Below are positions 11,222 through 21,609 of a stretch of DNA of 64,000 nucleotides, piece by piece (position 1 is the stretch's first letter; every line of letters begins with the position of its first letter). The position numbers were made by a program, and so were the translations under genes. The DNA lies in NCBI RefSeq assembly GCF_000002075.1, contig NW_004797534.1, positions 64,847 through 128,846 of the forward strand, written 5' to 3'. This DNA is from Aplysia californica. Its lineage: Eukaryota; Mollusca; Gastropoda; Aplysiida; Aplysiidae. The notes under the pieces are model-generated. The model was not told where the DNA came from, searched no databases, and saw only the letters and a program-made list of their open reading frames with translations.

Positions 11222-14026
11222 ACGCACACATATTTGAACACACATACCCACACACGTTCTCACACATACATGCACTCACATGTGCGCGCACGCACACACA
11301 CACACACACACACTCACACATACACACACACACACACTCACATTCAAACACTCAAACACAATAATATTTTCATACACCCAAGTGCACACTTGTTTCTTTC
11401 TTGTCCCTGTATTACCTGTATTACCTGTCCTGGGCAAAACGTCATTGCACACCGGACAGGTCCATAAGTGCTCAGTTCCCCCCAGCACCAAAGCCCGCAA
11501 GGTATCCATACTGATTGTTCCAGTGGCTGTCTGACTATGGCGACGTCTTTACTTTCCAGATAATCGTTCCTTTCTTCCTTATCCCCTCTCTATCCCCATT
11601 TCCCGCATCCTTACGATTGCGTGGTGTTCTGCTGTCTCCCTGTCTTCTTCATCCCGCAACTTTTTCTCCAGGGTCCTCAACACTTCTCCTTTGTCAAATT
11701 TCACCTCACCATCAACCACAGCACTGCCTTCCAGCCTATCAGCCTCCTCATTGCCTTTCACTCCAGAGTGCCCAGGAGAGAATATCCACGTGATGGCTCT
11801 AAGGGATGAATGTTGTTTTGGGTTCATCCATTCACTCCGAAGAAGCCCTTTCTCAACCCTTCGCAAGATGCTCTGGGTGTCTGTGACAATTATGAGATGA
11901 CACCTTCTCAGCCTTTTTTTTTCAAAAAATGCGTTTACAGCCAGAGGCTTGAAAGCACAGTGATGACGTTTCATTCCTTTAATACTTGTACTTCTTTTGG
12001 GGCATTGCTTTCATCCCATCCGTTGCCTAACACTCTGATTACCCAAATGATTTGAAATTATGAGGAAAAATTGACTGAGCGGGGGGTCAAAAGTGGCTGT
12101 TTGCTTCCTACTAAAGTTTGAGTCCTGATTTTTTTGTTAATTTTGAATTGAAAATCTCCTGTTTCAACAGGTTGTGCTAGTGGGTGAAACGGCCATCCTT
12201 AATGTATATCCATGGCTTCGTTTTCTGCCTGGTGACTTATTTAAGGCAAAAAAATTGCTGGAGAATTTTAACGAGGTTCTCAGCTTTGTAAAGTGAGTAT
12301 GTTAATAAATGTTTAAATTATTTTATTGTCTGTCTGAATCATGCTTTAGGTAACGGCAATGCTTGAGTACTTTTGTTTTTTGTGATGGATTAAATGCGTT
12401 TCAGTGGGGGGGTTTGAGAGCCTCTGCTGTTTGTATTCTGTTGCAGCTTTTTGGGAGTGCATATGTTTACTTTCTAATGATAAGGGGGCTTTTCTTTCCA
12501 ACAAAACACAGTTTATCACTGGTTTGAAGAAAATTATATATGAAAATATTTCCAAATGTTCTCAAAAGTAACATTCCAATGCAACTTATACAGTATTGAT
12601 TCTAAATGTTACCTTCAATATAATAGAGTGGATCATTTTGAATTTCTCCTGCAAAAATGATGTCTTTACACATGTTTCAAATTTTGTTTGACAATTGTGT
12701 CAGCATCACAACTGCCATTAAAGGGGCAGACATTCGTGGACAAGGCTAATTTCCTGGCTTCTTTTATAGATGTTGCTTCCTGAGCAAAAGTCTAGACTCT
12801 AGATTTTTAGTCATTTGACACAGCTTTATTGAAGAGGTTTTGTGCAAACTAGTATTAATATTTGTAGATGTTTAGTCGTTTAAATTTATTTAACATTTTT
12901 CCCCGACATTCTCATATTGTAGTAGCCACACTCTATTGAAAATGCCTCACACAAGGCTGTGCCGACCAAAGGTTATAGGTTTTGCTAGGCAAATATGTAA
13001 ATTGGAAATATTATATGCTGTCCTAAATGTAACTTTAGAATCAATGAAGAGCACTAGATGCTCAAACAGAATTCAAACCGGTTATTGTTGTCAATTATTT
13101 CATTCTAGATTACTAGATTATTCGAAGGGCCTAAAGTCCTACGCTTATTAAAAAATGATACGTACTTATTAATTATCCTGTGCAGTCCCAATTCTTGGGG
13201 GGGGGGGGGGGGGGGGGTTCTAATGTTCTACGTTTGTTTTCGTTTAAGGTGTTTATTTAATACATTTTAAATACTTTCCTGTGTTCATTTTTCTTCGACA
13301 TTCCTCAACACATTTCTTTTATTTCTCACATTACCTCATCGACCGATCTTTTGGTCTGTTTCTTTCTATTTAGACTATCATAATTTTTAAAAATCTTTTG
13401 TTATGTAAAGAGAAATGATGACGTATAATACATTTTATCTAAATAAATGGAGAAACGTTTTATTTATTTCCTCCACAAGCTGTCCTGTAAATGTTCACCT
13501 TTCCTTCGAGAAATCGGCAATACAGCTAAACAAATCTCCCCAAGTTTAAATAGATTTTCTTTTTTTGTACAAGAAAGAAAATCACATGGACTATGTATGA
13601 CAAGATAAAGAAAAATTAAATTGACTAATACGAAAAGCATGTAAAATTTCAACATCTTCATTCCCCTACTTGGATGAATTGTACATAACAGCTTGCACTA
13701 AGAAAATTAATTCCATCTTTTTAGACAACAAACATCCCTTGTTTCCTCAAATAAAAACATCAGTCAGAAGTAAAAGACCCATGCTTCTGATCTGTAACAA
13801 AGAAAGATACAGAAGGTCATTTTTACCATCATCTATCAAAATGCTTCCATCTTAACCATCTTGTTTAGTGTACTTACGACCTTAGAGCATGCATCAAAAT
13901 AACATTGAGTGTGTATCTAGCTTACGATTATTATTGTTTATATTGCTGCTCATTTACATTATGCATGTGATTGTAAGCCTACTTGTGTGTGCATGTGTGT
14001 GCACATGTGTACGTGTGTGTGTTTGT

Positions 14027-14076
<50 letters not shown>

Positions 14077-17000
14077 GTGTGTGTACCCATGGTGGAACAC
14101 CAACCAATGTGCCAGAATCTGGACAATAAAGATGTATCTTATCTTATCTTGTCTTATGTGTCCTATGGTACTGGTCACAGATAGTGGGATGTGTATATAT
14201 TTATATCTTCTATCCCACTAAATGGGGGCTCAATATCCCCCCCCCCCCCCCCCCCCCACTTGTTTGGTACCTCTGTATTTTTGGTGTGAAATAAGTGGAT
14301 GGCTTCTTTTGTCTGCACTGTACTTACCACATCCTTGCTGTCGCAAGTAATCCGCTTAAGTCCAAATTTTTAGAATGTTCGATTTATATATCCTCTTAAA
14401 GCTCTGTCGAAGATGCACCTTTCAACATCAACAAAATGCAGTAATTATGCCATGGCCAAGGCTTGGTTTTCTTGCTTTTCATGATTTCTGATAGGAACAA
14501 TTAACACAACAAAAACTATTTTCCGTCTCTGGTGTAAAAAGTATCCAAACAGACTTAAGTGGATTGCTTGAGTCTCAGACAGTATCTTTTCTCCAGTCTT
14601 TTTCATACCAAACAATTAAACAATAAACTTCCCAAAACCCCACTATGTCCAGGCTACCTATTAAATAACTTATTTATGTTAGGTAAAGTGTTAAACTCCT
14701 GCACATTTCCTGTACATATTATAGCTCTCTGTGTGCAATCACATTTGTTTGTTGATTGGAAAAGATAAAAATAAGATAATGCTTAACCCTTCATTTGAAA
14801 AAATTAACCCAGTACTTTCGTCAGCTCCTGCAATCCAAAATATGAATACATAGCATCATATCAACTCAAATATATGCACATATACAAGCACACATGTACA
14901 CCTTCCTCCTCCCCCCCTTTGTTTTAAGGTCCTTACCCCCCACCCTATACACACATACCATACACATGCAACACTGCACTCATACCTGCAATATTGTTCA
15001 GCCTTTCATCTGCTTGTCTGTCTGTCTGTCAAAATTGCTTTGAGTGTTGTGTTGGGTTCTTGATGCTTTTTCTAAAGTTTTATTAATCTTTTGTTTTTCC
15101 TTTTGTCTGATGTTTCCACTCTATAGACAGTTGCCTAAAATGTAGGGACACTGACAGCACAAGATTGATAGAATCAATAAAGATATATTTTTTTAAAATC
15201 AACTCTAAGAACTTTCTCAGGCTGCATACGAGGATACCTGCTTTTCAAAGCTATGTTCACAGTTAAAAATATAAGTGAGTGACAAATTATAAGAAAAGAG
15301 AAAAAAGGGAGAATTTTGAATATATGGTAGGCCTACTATTACCAGTATACTAGTGTTACCCAAGCTCTTATATATTTTCTTGCTTTGAATCTTTGTATGA
15401 TTTCTTTAACCTGTGTGAAAATTCAGTGACCGCTACGTAGTGCCGATGAGCAAAAACATTGATGAGAACAACACAGATAGTAGCCTGATAGCTGCCTACG
15501 TCCAGGAGATGAGGAAGAGGCAGTCAAGTGGAAAGCCAACCACTATGGATGGTTAGTAGTAGTAGTCTTCTATATTGAGTCTTAGTTTATCTTGCTTTAT
15601 TTTTTACAAATGACATGTACTTTAAATCACTTTATATTTTAGTTTAGGTAAATTACTTATTTGTTATTCAGTTTGACAGCCATGTAATGTGAAGAAATGG
15701 TTGAATGAGACACAGGAATAGTACAATACTTGCAAGGACAATTTGTTTCTGCCGATGATTCACTTGTACTCTATTGTTAGAAACTAGGACGTTTTTTTAC
15801 TGTGAAGATCATAATTAAAGCTAAGATATGCCCCACAATTATGTTTTATTAGTAATTATGGGTTTACTTTGGAAGGGAAAATAATCCAAATATAAGTATC
15901 ATTGTACAAAATAACCATATTTGTAAATGTTAAATGAGCTTCTTAAAACTGAACTTAAAACAATATTACTTAAACGTGTTGGAGCGAAAACCTATATGTA
16001 TGTAGTGTAAGGTGCTACGTAGATTTGTAAGTGTAAGTAGATCTCAACCTTACAATGTATTGTTGTGAAAAAAGAATTGCATACGAAATAAGTATATTTG
16101 CTATCAGTAATTACGGAAAACAACTTGAACTTGCTAAAGCATGAGTCACACTGTGAATGAGCAGCTTAGGTGGAATGCATGAGGGCACATATGTGAGAAG
16201 CATCATGGAAAAAAAATTATTGATTGTGATGAAAATGATGAACTAAGGGTTGTGAGTAATGTTAACTGATTGTTGTTTTTTGTACTTCATGGTCAGATGG
16301 GAACCTGACACGTGTGATTCTTAATCTATTTCTGGCTGGGACTGAGACAACCAGCACCACCATTGTCTGGTTTTACTTGTTTATGATTCACCATCCAGAT
16401 ATCTTAACAAAGGTAATGATTTCTTTGAGTGTCTGGTTGTTTGTTAACGTTTTACGACACCATTGACACAGTTAAGATTATTTAGGAGGCTTGGAGGAAT
16501 ACTGGTCTGAGGGGTATACAACATCCCAGCTGATGTCACAGATCTTTGATGCAATAATTTTCCTTTTTGAGAAGGAACTCATGTCTACTACATACAATGA
16601 CCAACGATTACAGCCCAGGTACCAATTTGAGTGTTAGAAAGAGGGAATAAACACAAAAGTGTTCTGAAGTATTCTAAGAAATGGACCTGAAAGAATGAAT
16701 TGTAATTAAGGATTCAGATGGAGTTGCTTGGGTTGAAGTAGAAATAAAGTGACTGAATCAGGAATACAGAAGTTGCAGTCTGATTGAAGTAGTGCGGTTA
16801 GAGAAGAAAGAATTACCTACTGAACGCACTCTGTGGGATGTGTATTGACAACGGTAGGCAACTGTCAATAAAAATAATAAGGATAGGGGGAGGGTTAGCC
16901 GGGAGGAATGATGAAACAGACGAAAATTCCTGGTCATGCACTGGTCACTGATCCCATAATCCACGAGGATTGTAGGGGCGCTGTATGACAGAGAGCCTCT

Positions 17001-19963
17001 TCAGATGCCTCCACTTTTCACGTGTTTGTTTTTGCAAGCGCATGAGTTAAGGCGAAGGATTACCCTGTCCACTCCGCTATGTTGTCCGCTAAATTCCTAC
17101 ATGTTAACAAAATTTGCGGGAATCACTGTGTCATGGGAAGCTGCAAAGCACAGAATAAAGAGGGGCGGGGGGAATAAGAATTTGAAATCCTTTCAGTTAA
17201 GAGGAGTTTTGTGTTACACGGGTTTGTGTTAAACAAAGTATTACATAATAATATGTATGCCTGTTTAACAGTAGGCCTCATTTGGAACCTGAATTCTCTT
17301 TGGTGATATCCAAACTCAGTGGGTACTGAAAAAAATATCATTACGTAGCATTATTATTTTGTCCACATGTTGAAGTTGGACACCCTCGTACAAGGCAAGG
17401 AATCGGTCTGTTCAAAAGTGGCGCATTTGATTCTCAGCAGGATGATAGGGTGAGAGGAGCATTTTCCAGAAAAATTTTGATTCCACTCTCGTCAACTCAA
17501 CATCCCCCCCCCCCCTCTATTGATTAGAACATAAAATCTCATCTTTAGCTTTTGCATTTTGACTTGAAAACTTTTCTGTTTGACTGTTTGATCCACCCAG
17601 GTGTATGAGGAGATTGAAGACGTGGTGGGCAGAGAGCGAGCACCTTCTATGCTTGACAAACCCAAACTGAACTATCTCAATGCCTGCATCATGGAGACAC
17701 AAAGATTAGCCAGCATTGTGCCTTTCAGGTAAGAGTCATACACTGTAAAACTACAACCGTCAATTTTCTCTAAATGTCCATATGTCTAATCAAAATGATG
17801 AAGCGCCTCCCCCACAAAAAAGGGGTGAAAAGTAGCCCTTTTCTATAGATCTTAATGAAACTCCTGTCGATTCCTTGACTTTATACCATAGTTACTGTGA
17901 AAGAACATTTGTTGATGTTTGTTGTGACATATTACAATGTGTTGTGACTTGAGTCATTGCTTCTGAATCCATCAGCATTTTTTTCAAAGTCAAGTAAAAT
18001 CCTTCTTACCCATATTTAGTCGTTTTAGCCAAATGAGCTCATAGGCAACGTGCTAATTTTGCACCTTAGAGGTGTTCAAAGAGCATGCTGAATAATGGTC
18101 AGAAAGACCTGTGCGAAATTTCAGATCAAATATACCAGAAATAATTCTATGGAAAATTAAGTTCAGTTGCTCTTTCACATTCTACCAAAGCATTATCAGT
18201 GAATGGTATTTACTGACTATTTTTGTTTGGTGCATAGTTAGCTTTTTACGCAAGTCGCACATCTCTCCCCACTGTTATTTCACATTTGTAATGGATCGGT
18301 CCAAGTTTGTTTTCTGAGTGGTATGGGTTCAAATTATCAAAATCACAAATGTTTCAAATATTGTTTACAGTTTTGCCAAGTGATTGGCTTTCTAAAAGTG
18401 TCGTTGGATCAAATTCTAGAATGTTGTAAAAGTTAGTTTTTTGTACAACCAGTCTTTTAAGTACCCTGAGCATAATGGGTTTTCAAGTTTAGACAAATTG
18501 CAAATTGTACACACACCCTAACACTTTTGTCCATTGATTTACCGCAGTCTTTATTAATGTCTGTGGGTGGTTGGAGAATGCCAGTGGCAGGTACTACTTA
18601 CTGTTCCTTCTGTTGTTTCTGTTCGTATGTCTCACTCTGTATCAGCACTTAATGGCAGTTGACATGTCAACATGCTTTTCTTTGCTCAAACTAAAATGTT
18701 AAATACATTTATATTATCTAACAGTGTCAGAACAGAATATGTCAGTGTTTAACAGCTCGGATCACTTGGCCATTAAATTTCACATTACAGTCTAGCTCAC
18801 ACATAGCAAAATCAGAGGGACATGGAAACCTTTTTCGTTAAATCATGTACAAATTTTGCTATGTATACATGTTTTAAATACAAAGAATATATAATAAATA
18901 TATATATATAATATATGTATGAGATAAAATTCAGGATCTGAAAATGTGTTTGCTGTGTGCGTGTTTTGCAGTGTCCATGTTCGCTATATGTGTGTGCTAG
19001 ACTGTTTAACATTTCAGCCTTCAGCATGTGTGCACAAAGACAACAACTGTCCAGGGATACACCATTCCAGAAGGCACTACTGTAATTCCCAATCTGGATC
19101 GTGTCTTGTGGGATGAAAAAACCTGGGGTGACCCTCGAAACTACCGCCCAGAGAGATTTCTGGATGGTGACAGAAATTTGAAGAACTATGAAGAATTCGT
19201 ACCTTTCTCTTTGGGTAAGTTTCAGTTATTTGATCACATTGATATAAGATAATACTCTTGCTAAAAAAGATGAAATCATGGGGATTGTTTTGTGGTTGGT
19301 GCCAATGAAACTTACTCAGTGTCAGTTACGATGTGTTCAAAGAGTTAAGTTCTTTTTTTTTTAACTTCTGATCAAGTCAAAAGTATCTTTTGTTGGCATG
19401 CGAAAACACATGACACTTGTTGAGAGCACTGTTAGCTCAGTTGATAGTATGATGAATAAGAGTCGTGGCAATGTTGACTTGAACCCATTTCTAAACTTAC
19501 TTTGTGTAGAACTAGTCTTTCCCCCTTCTCATTACTAAATTGATACCACCTCTTAAATAACACAAAAACTGAGTTTTCTTGATAGTATAACTTAATGTCA
19601 AATTTCATGCCACCTATTACATAAAGTCAAAACTGAAGATTTTTTACAGTTAGTTAAACTCAATGTCAAAATTCATACAACCTCTTAAATAACGTAAAAA
19701 TTGAGTTTCCTCGATTGCAATACTCTAAAACTCAAGGTTGCTATTTTCGGTTCTAAATTTGGGTCTGTTTCTCAATATCCTCAGGTCGTCGGGTTTGTCT
19801 GGGCGAGTCTTTGGCCAAGATGGAGCTCTTCCTCTTCCTGGCCGGGATCTGCCAACGGTTTGACATACAACCTGCTGTGAAGGGTCAACTCCCACCTCTC
19901 AAAGGTGTCTTTGGCATCACTTCAGCCCCAGAGGCTTACAAAGTCAGATTTGTAGAGAGATAA
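3425..19963 (+). CDS. Cytochrome P450, CYP2-like microsomal monooxygenase, 11 exons, complete
   Basis: Heme-thiolate monooxygenase that should insert oxygen into a small hydrophobic substrate at the ER membrane with P450 reductase. Exons: 3425-3627, 5547-5619, 6108-6189, 6726-6838, 7662-7829, 12171-12292, 15427-15551, 16297-16412, 17601-17728, 19018-19214, 19785-19963. They join in frame into 501 codons plus TAA, the usual family length. Seen in order: N-terminal anchor (about residues 10-28), proline hinge PPIPQRPFPFLG, helix C WKEQR (129-133), I-helix AGTETTS (309-315) with the oxygen-activating Glu-Thr, K-helix ETQR (366-369), PERF (421-424), and heme loop FSLGRRVCLG (440-449) with Cys447 as iron ligand. 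The start ATG has CACC before it and yields the anchor. All introns are GT..AG. CYP2 clan by overall pattern; the exact subfamily and substrate cannot be read from the sequence. No disabling change seen. Confidence 0.95.
3935..4111. mobile_element. 177-bp TA-flanked MITE (pogo/Tc1-mariner-like) in P450 intron 1
   Basis: The ends read CAGTATAACACGG (left) and, reverse-complemented from the right, CAGTATAGATCTAACACGG; they match except for a 6-base AGATCT insertion in the right end. Both ends are flanked by TA, as expected for Tc1/mariner-type insertion. The interior is non-coding and partly palindromic. It is too short for a transposase, so non-autonomous. Superfamily inferred from the TA flank and the CAGT start. 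Confidence 0.7.
4436..5228 (+). mobile_element. 5'-truncated LINE fragment with RNase H domain
   Basis: The 3' end of a non-LTR retrotransposon polyprotein. A CSNFIAEQRAI segment (about 4445-4480) is in one frame. The rest is open from 4505 to 5209 in another frame: IFTGSLSTL, WIPAHTGIPGNERADALAKKGA (RNase H C-terminal motif) and a terminal CPLC..H...C zinc-knuckle-like motif. The frame change and the FTDS-to-FTGS replacement, which removes a catalytic Asp, show a dead copy. It ends in (AAC)n, and similar TATATATTATATAT sequences lie on both sides, a possible target duplication but AT-rich and so weak. RNase H plus a simple-repeat tail suggests the I/Jockey group. Same strand as the host gene, in intron 1. 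Confidence 0.85.
7989..8049. repeat. (CTGT)n microsatellite
   Basis: About 15 tandem CTGT units in P450 intron 5, followed by a GT/GC-rich run. Long apparent reading frames on both strands here are simply the repeat translated (QTDR or SVCL patterns). Confidence 0.95.
9466..9977 (+). mobile_element. tRNA-derived SINE, GCGCCGTAAAAC-tailed family, nested in the hAT element
   Basis: A 12-bp target duplication CATCCTTCCCAT flanks it (9454-9465 and 9978-9989). The head has an A-box-like TGGCATAGAGGTTAAGG and a strong B box GGGTTCGAATCC. The body carries GTTAAAGATCCC, and the end reads GCAGTTGCGAGCGCCGTAAA. The target sequence joined across the insertion would read CAT CCT TCC CAT TAA, the probable C-terminus of the hAT transposase. 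It is not a tRNA gene because the 5' and 3' ends of the head do not pair as an acceptor stem. Tail-only relatives lie at 10309-10366, 22537-22600 and 45528-45590. Confidence 0.9.
10010..10366. repeat. (TA)n, (GAT)n/(GGT)n and SINE scraps
   Basis: (TA)n at about 10014-10046. At 10106-10125, AAGGTGTTGGCCTCTCATTC repeats part of the SINE head seen at 9492-9511 with one change. (GAT)n grading into (GGT)n runs from 10188 to 10257. At 10309-10366 a reverse-oriented SINE tail (GTTTTACGGCGC ... ATGAGCGCC) follows. All lie inside the hAT element. Confidence 0.7.
11161..11345. repeat. (CA)n microsatellite
   Basis: A pure CA run to about 11216, then interrupted CA-rich sequence to about 11345. The apparent frames encoding VCVC or HTHT strings here are translations of the repeat, not genes. 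Confidence 0.95.
11400..11910 (-). mobile_element. LINE fragment with RNase H domain
   Basis: On the minus strand from about 11910 down: IIVTDTQSILRRVEKG, then ITWIFSPGHSGVKGNEEADR, the two conserved blocks of a non-LTR retrotransposon RNase H (the VTD Asp and the GHSG...N.EAD motif), followed by a charged tail. A WTCPVC zinc-knuckle-like motif sits at about 11440-11465 in a different frame. Only this part of the element is present and it is broken. It differs in sequence from the RNase H fragment at 4436-5228, so it is a different family. Host: P450 intron 5, opposite strand. Confidence 0.75.
12293..15426. other. P450 intron 6: no gene seen
   Basis: AT-rich intron sequence. Contents: a G run at about 13197-13217, (GT)n at about 14016-14085, a C run at 14239-14257, and an AGATAAGATAAG-like run near 14130-14155. 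No exon-like or transposon coding signal was recognised on either strand. Confidence 0.6.
16413..17600. other. P450 intron 8: no gene seen
   Basis: Moderately mixed composition with a stretch of higher GC at about 16850-17060 and a C run at about 17503-17515. Short open frames on both strands match nothing recognised. Introns 7 (15552-16296), 9 (17729-19017) and 10 (19215-19784) likewise show only AT-rich sequence. Confidence 0.5.
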
Positions 19964-20509
19964 ATATAATTAACTTTCAGCCTTTTGATGTTATAAAACT
20001 ATTACCTTCAACATAAGTGTATAGCCTTGTACTTGTAACAACAAGAATGTTGAGTTGTCGGTTTGTTGGGGGGGGGGGGGGGGGGTTTGGGGGGGGGGAG
20101 GGGCGGGTCAATCCCAGCTTTGCTTGTCATACATTGTTACTCTAGGAAAAGTCGTTTTTCACTATTAGTAGTATTATAAGTATGTATATATATATATATA
20201 AGTATTATATGATTATCGTCAGTTTACTAAGCTGCAAATGGATACTTAAAGATTAGTCAAAATGACTCTGTGAATGATGGTGGTTTTTTATACAAACTGG
20301 TCGGCCTTTGGAGCTATTGTGACGTTCAGCTTTCTCCAGGAGAGGATACACTACAATTTTATTAAATAAATAGTTTGTATCAAACGAAGATATGTATATA
20401 TGTAATGATTTTTAAATGTTTAAAGACTTGAAAATGTATCTTTTGATAAGAACAGAGATGAGTTTTGCCATGTTGCTCAATGAAAGAATATAAATATTTT
20501 TTGGTTGTA

Positions 20510-20515
20510 AATAAA
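20510..20515 (+). terminator. Probable P450 poly(A) signal
   Basis: AATAAA 547 nt after the P450 stop codon, followed within 30 nt by a GT-rich stretch (TTTGTCCAGATGC ... TGTGTCTTTGG). This is a conventional 3' end for the gene. An earlier AAATAAAT at about 20364 is an alternative. A G run of about 35 nt (20068-20104) lies in the 3' UTR. Confidence 0.6.
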
Positions 20516-20689
20516 ATACATTTGTCCAGATGCTTCACACATAATTGTGTCTTTGGTTTCTACTTTCTCTTACCGTGGTTCTGCTTTTCTTCATATCATT
20601 TGAAGGTTTTTATACCCTTCTATCACTTAATCAACAGTTGACACTATAGACTTAGAAAGGCCTTACCATACCTCAAAATTGAGAGACAG

Positions 20690-20743
20690 AGGGACAGAGA
20701 GAGAGAGGGAGAGGGAGGGAGAGGGAGGGAGGGAGGGAGAGAG
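20690..20743. repeat. (GAGA/GGGA)n purine run
   Basis: A purine-only tract of GAGA and GAGG units downstream of the P450 poly(A) signal. It is a polypurine-polypyrimidine microsatellite with no coding meaning. Confidence 0.9.
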
Positions 20744-20880
20744 CGAGTAAATAACCTATCCAGTTTTGATACTGGCAGGAAACATATAAACATTCTCTTC
20801 ATTTGTCGTTCTGCCTTTTCCTTTAGTTTTCATACATGCTTTAGATGCAACTCTTACTCACTACATTCTTAAAGTGTAGC

Positions 20881-21016
20881 GATATTTCGACGGCATGCCG
20901 TCTGAAAATCGTAGTTGATATTTCCACGGCATGCTGTCTGAACATCGGAAGTCATATCTATACGGTATGCTGTCTTGAGTCCAAAGATCGGAATTGATAT
21001 TTCGACGGCATTGGGT
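20881..21016. repeat. Tandem repeat with palindromic CGGCATGCCG core
   Basis: Three units of 36 to 42 bp and a partial fourth (20881-20916, 20917-20953, 20954-20995, 20996-21016). Each is a variant of GATATTTCGACGGCATGCCG followed by TCTGAAxATCG. The core CGGCATGCCG is a perfect palindrome in unit 1 and degrades in the others. A further lone unit lies at about 21392-21435. It is in the intergenic DNA between the convergent P450 and EXOC5 genes. Family unknown. Confidence 0.8.
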
Positions 21017-21609
21017 CTGCTTGAAGTGTATCAATGCAAAAATTGTGTTTGTTTTCCAGACGACGAGTCGGGTGATCATACCTACCCGACACGACCCGAT
21101 CCCATCCGCAAATGGGCACCCTACTGTAGGGGGGGGGGGGGGAAAGTCTTATCTCCATTTTGCTTGCACAAAATAAATTGTGCATCCCTCACTCTCGTTA
21201 CAATCACACAAAACATAATTTCATCATTGTCCATAATGCACAAATGATAACAAAGGATAAACATTGTTAACTAAACATACAGGTATCTTAAATTGTATCT
21301 ATAATAATGCGTTACTTATGGAAAACAGATTATAGGCTTAATTATAAATAGTCTGGATGTTCTGATTGGCTGAATTTATGTGCCGTGGAATTATCACTTC
21401 CGATTTTTCGACGGCCTGCCGTATAAATATCCACTTCCATTCTTAAATGCAGACCAAAAGGAAAGTTTGGGCACTGATGCATGGTGATCTTTTCTATTTG
21501 TATTGACGGGCCACTGTATTATTTACAGACTTTCTCTTTGTTTAGGTCTTCACTGACACACAACAGAAACAATTCTTGCAGAGGAAAGAAGGAAAACAAC
21601 AATCTAAAT

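Noticed and set aside
11072-11534. Frames with long VCVC or HTHT strings
   Set aside because: Translations of the (CA)n microsatellite; the same applies to 13889-14221 over the (GT)n run.
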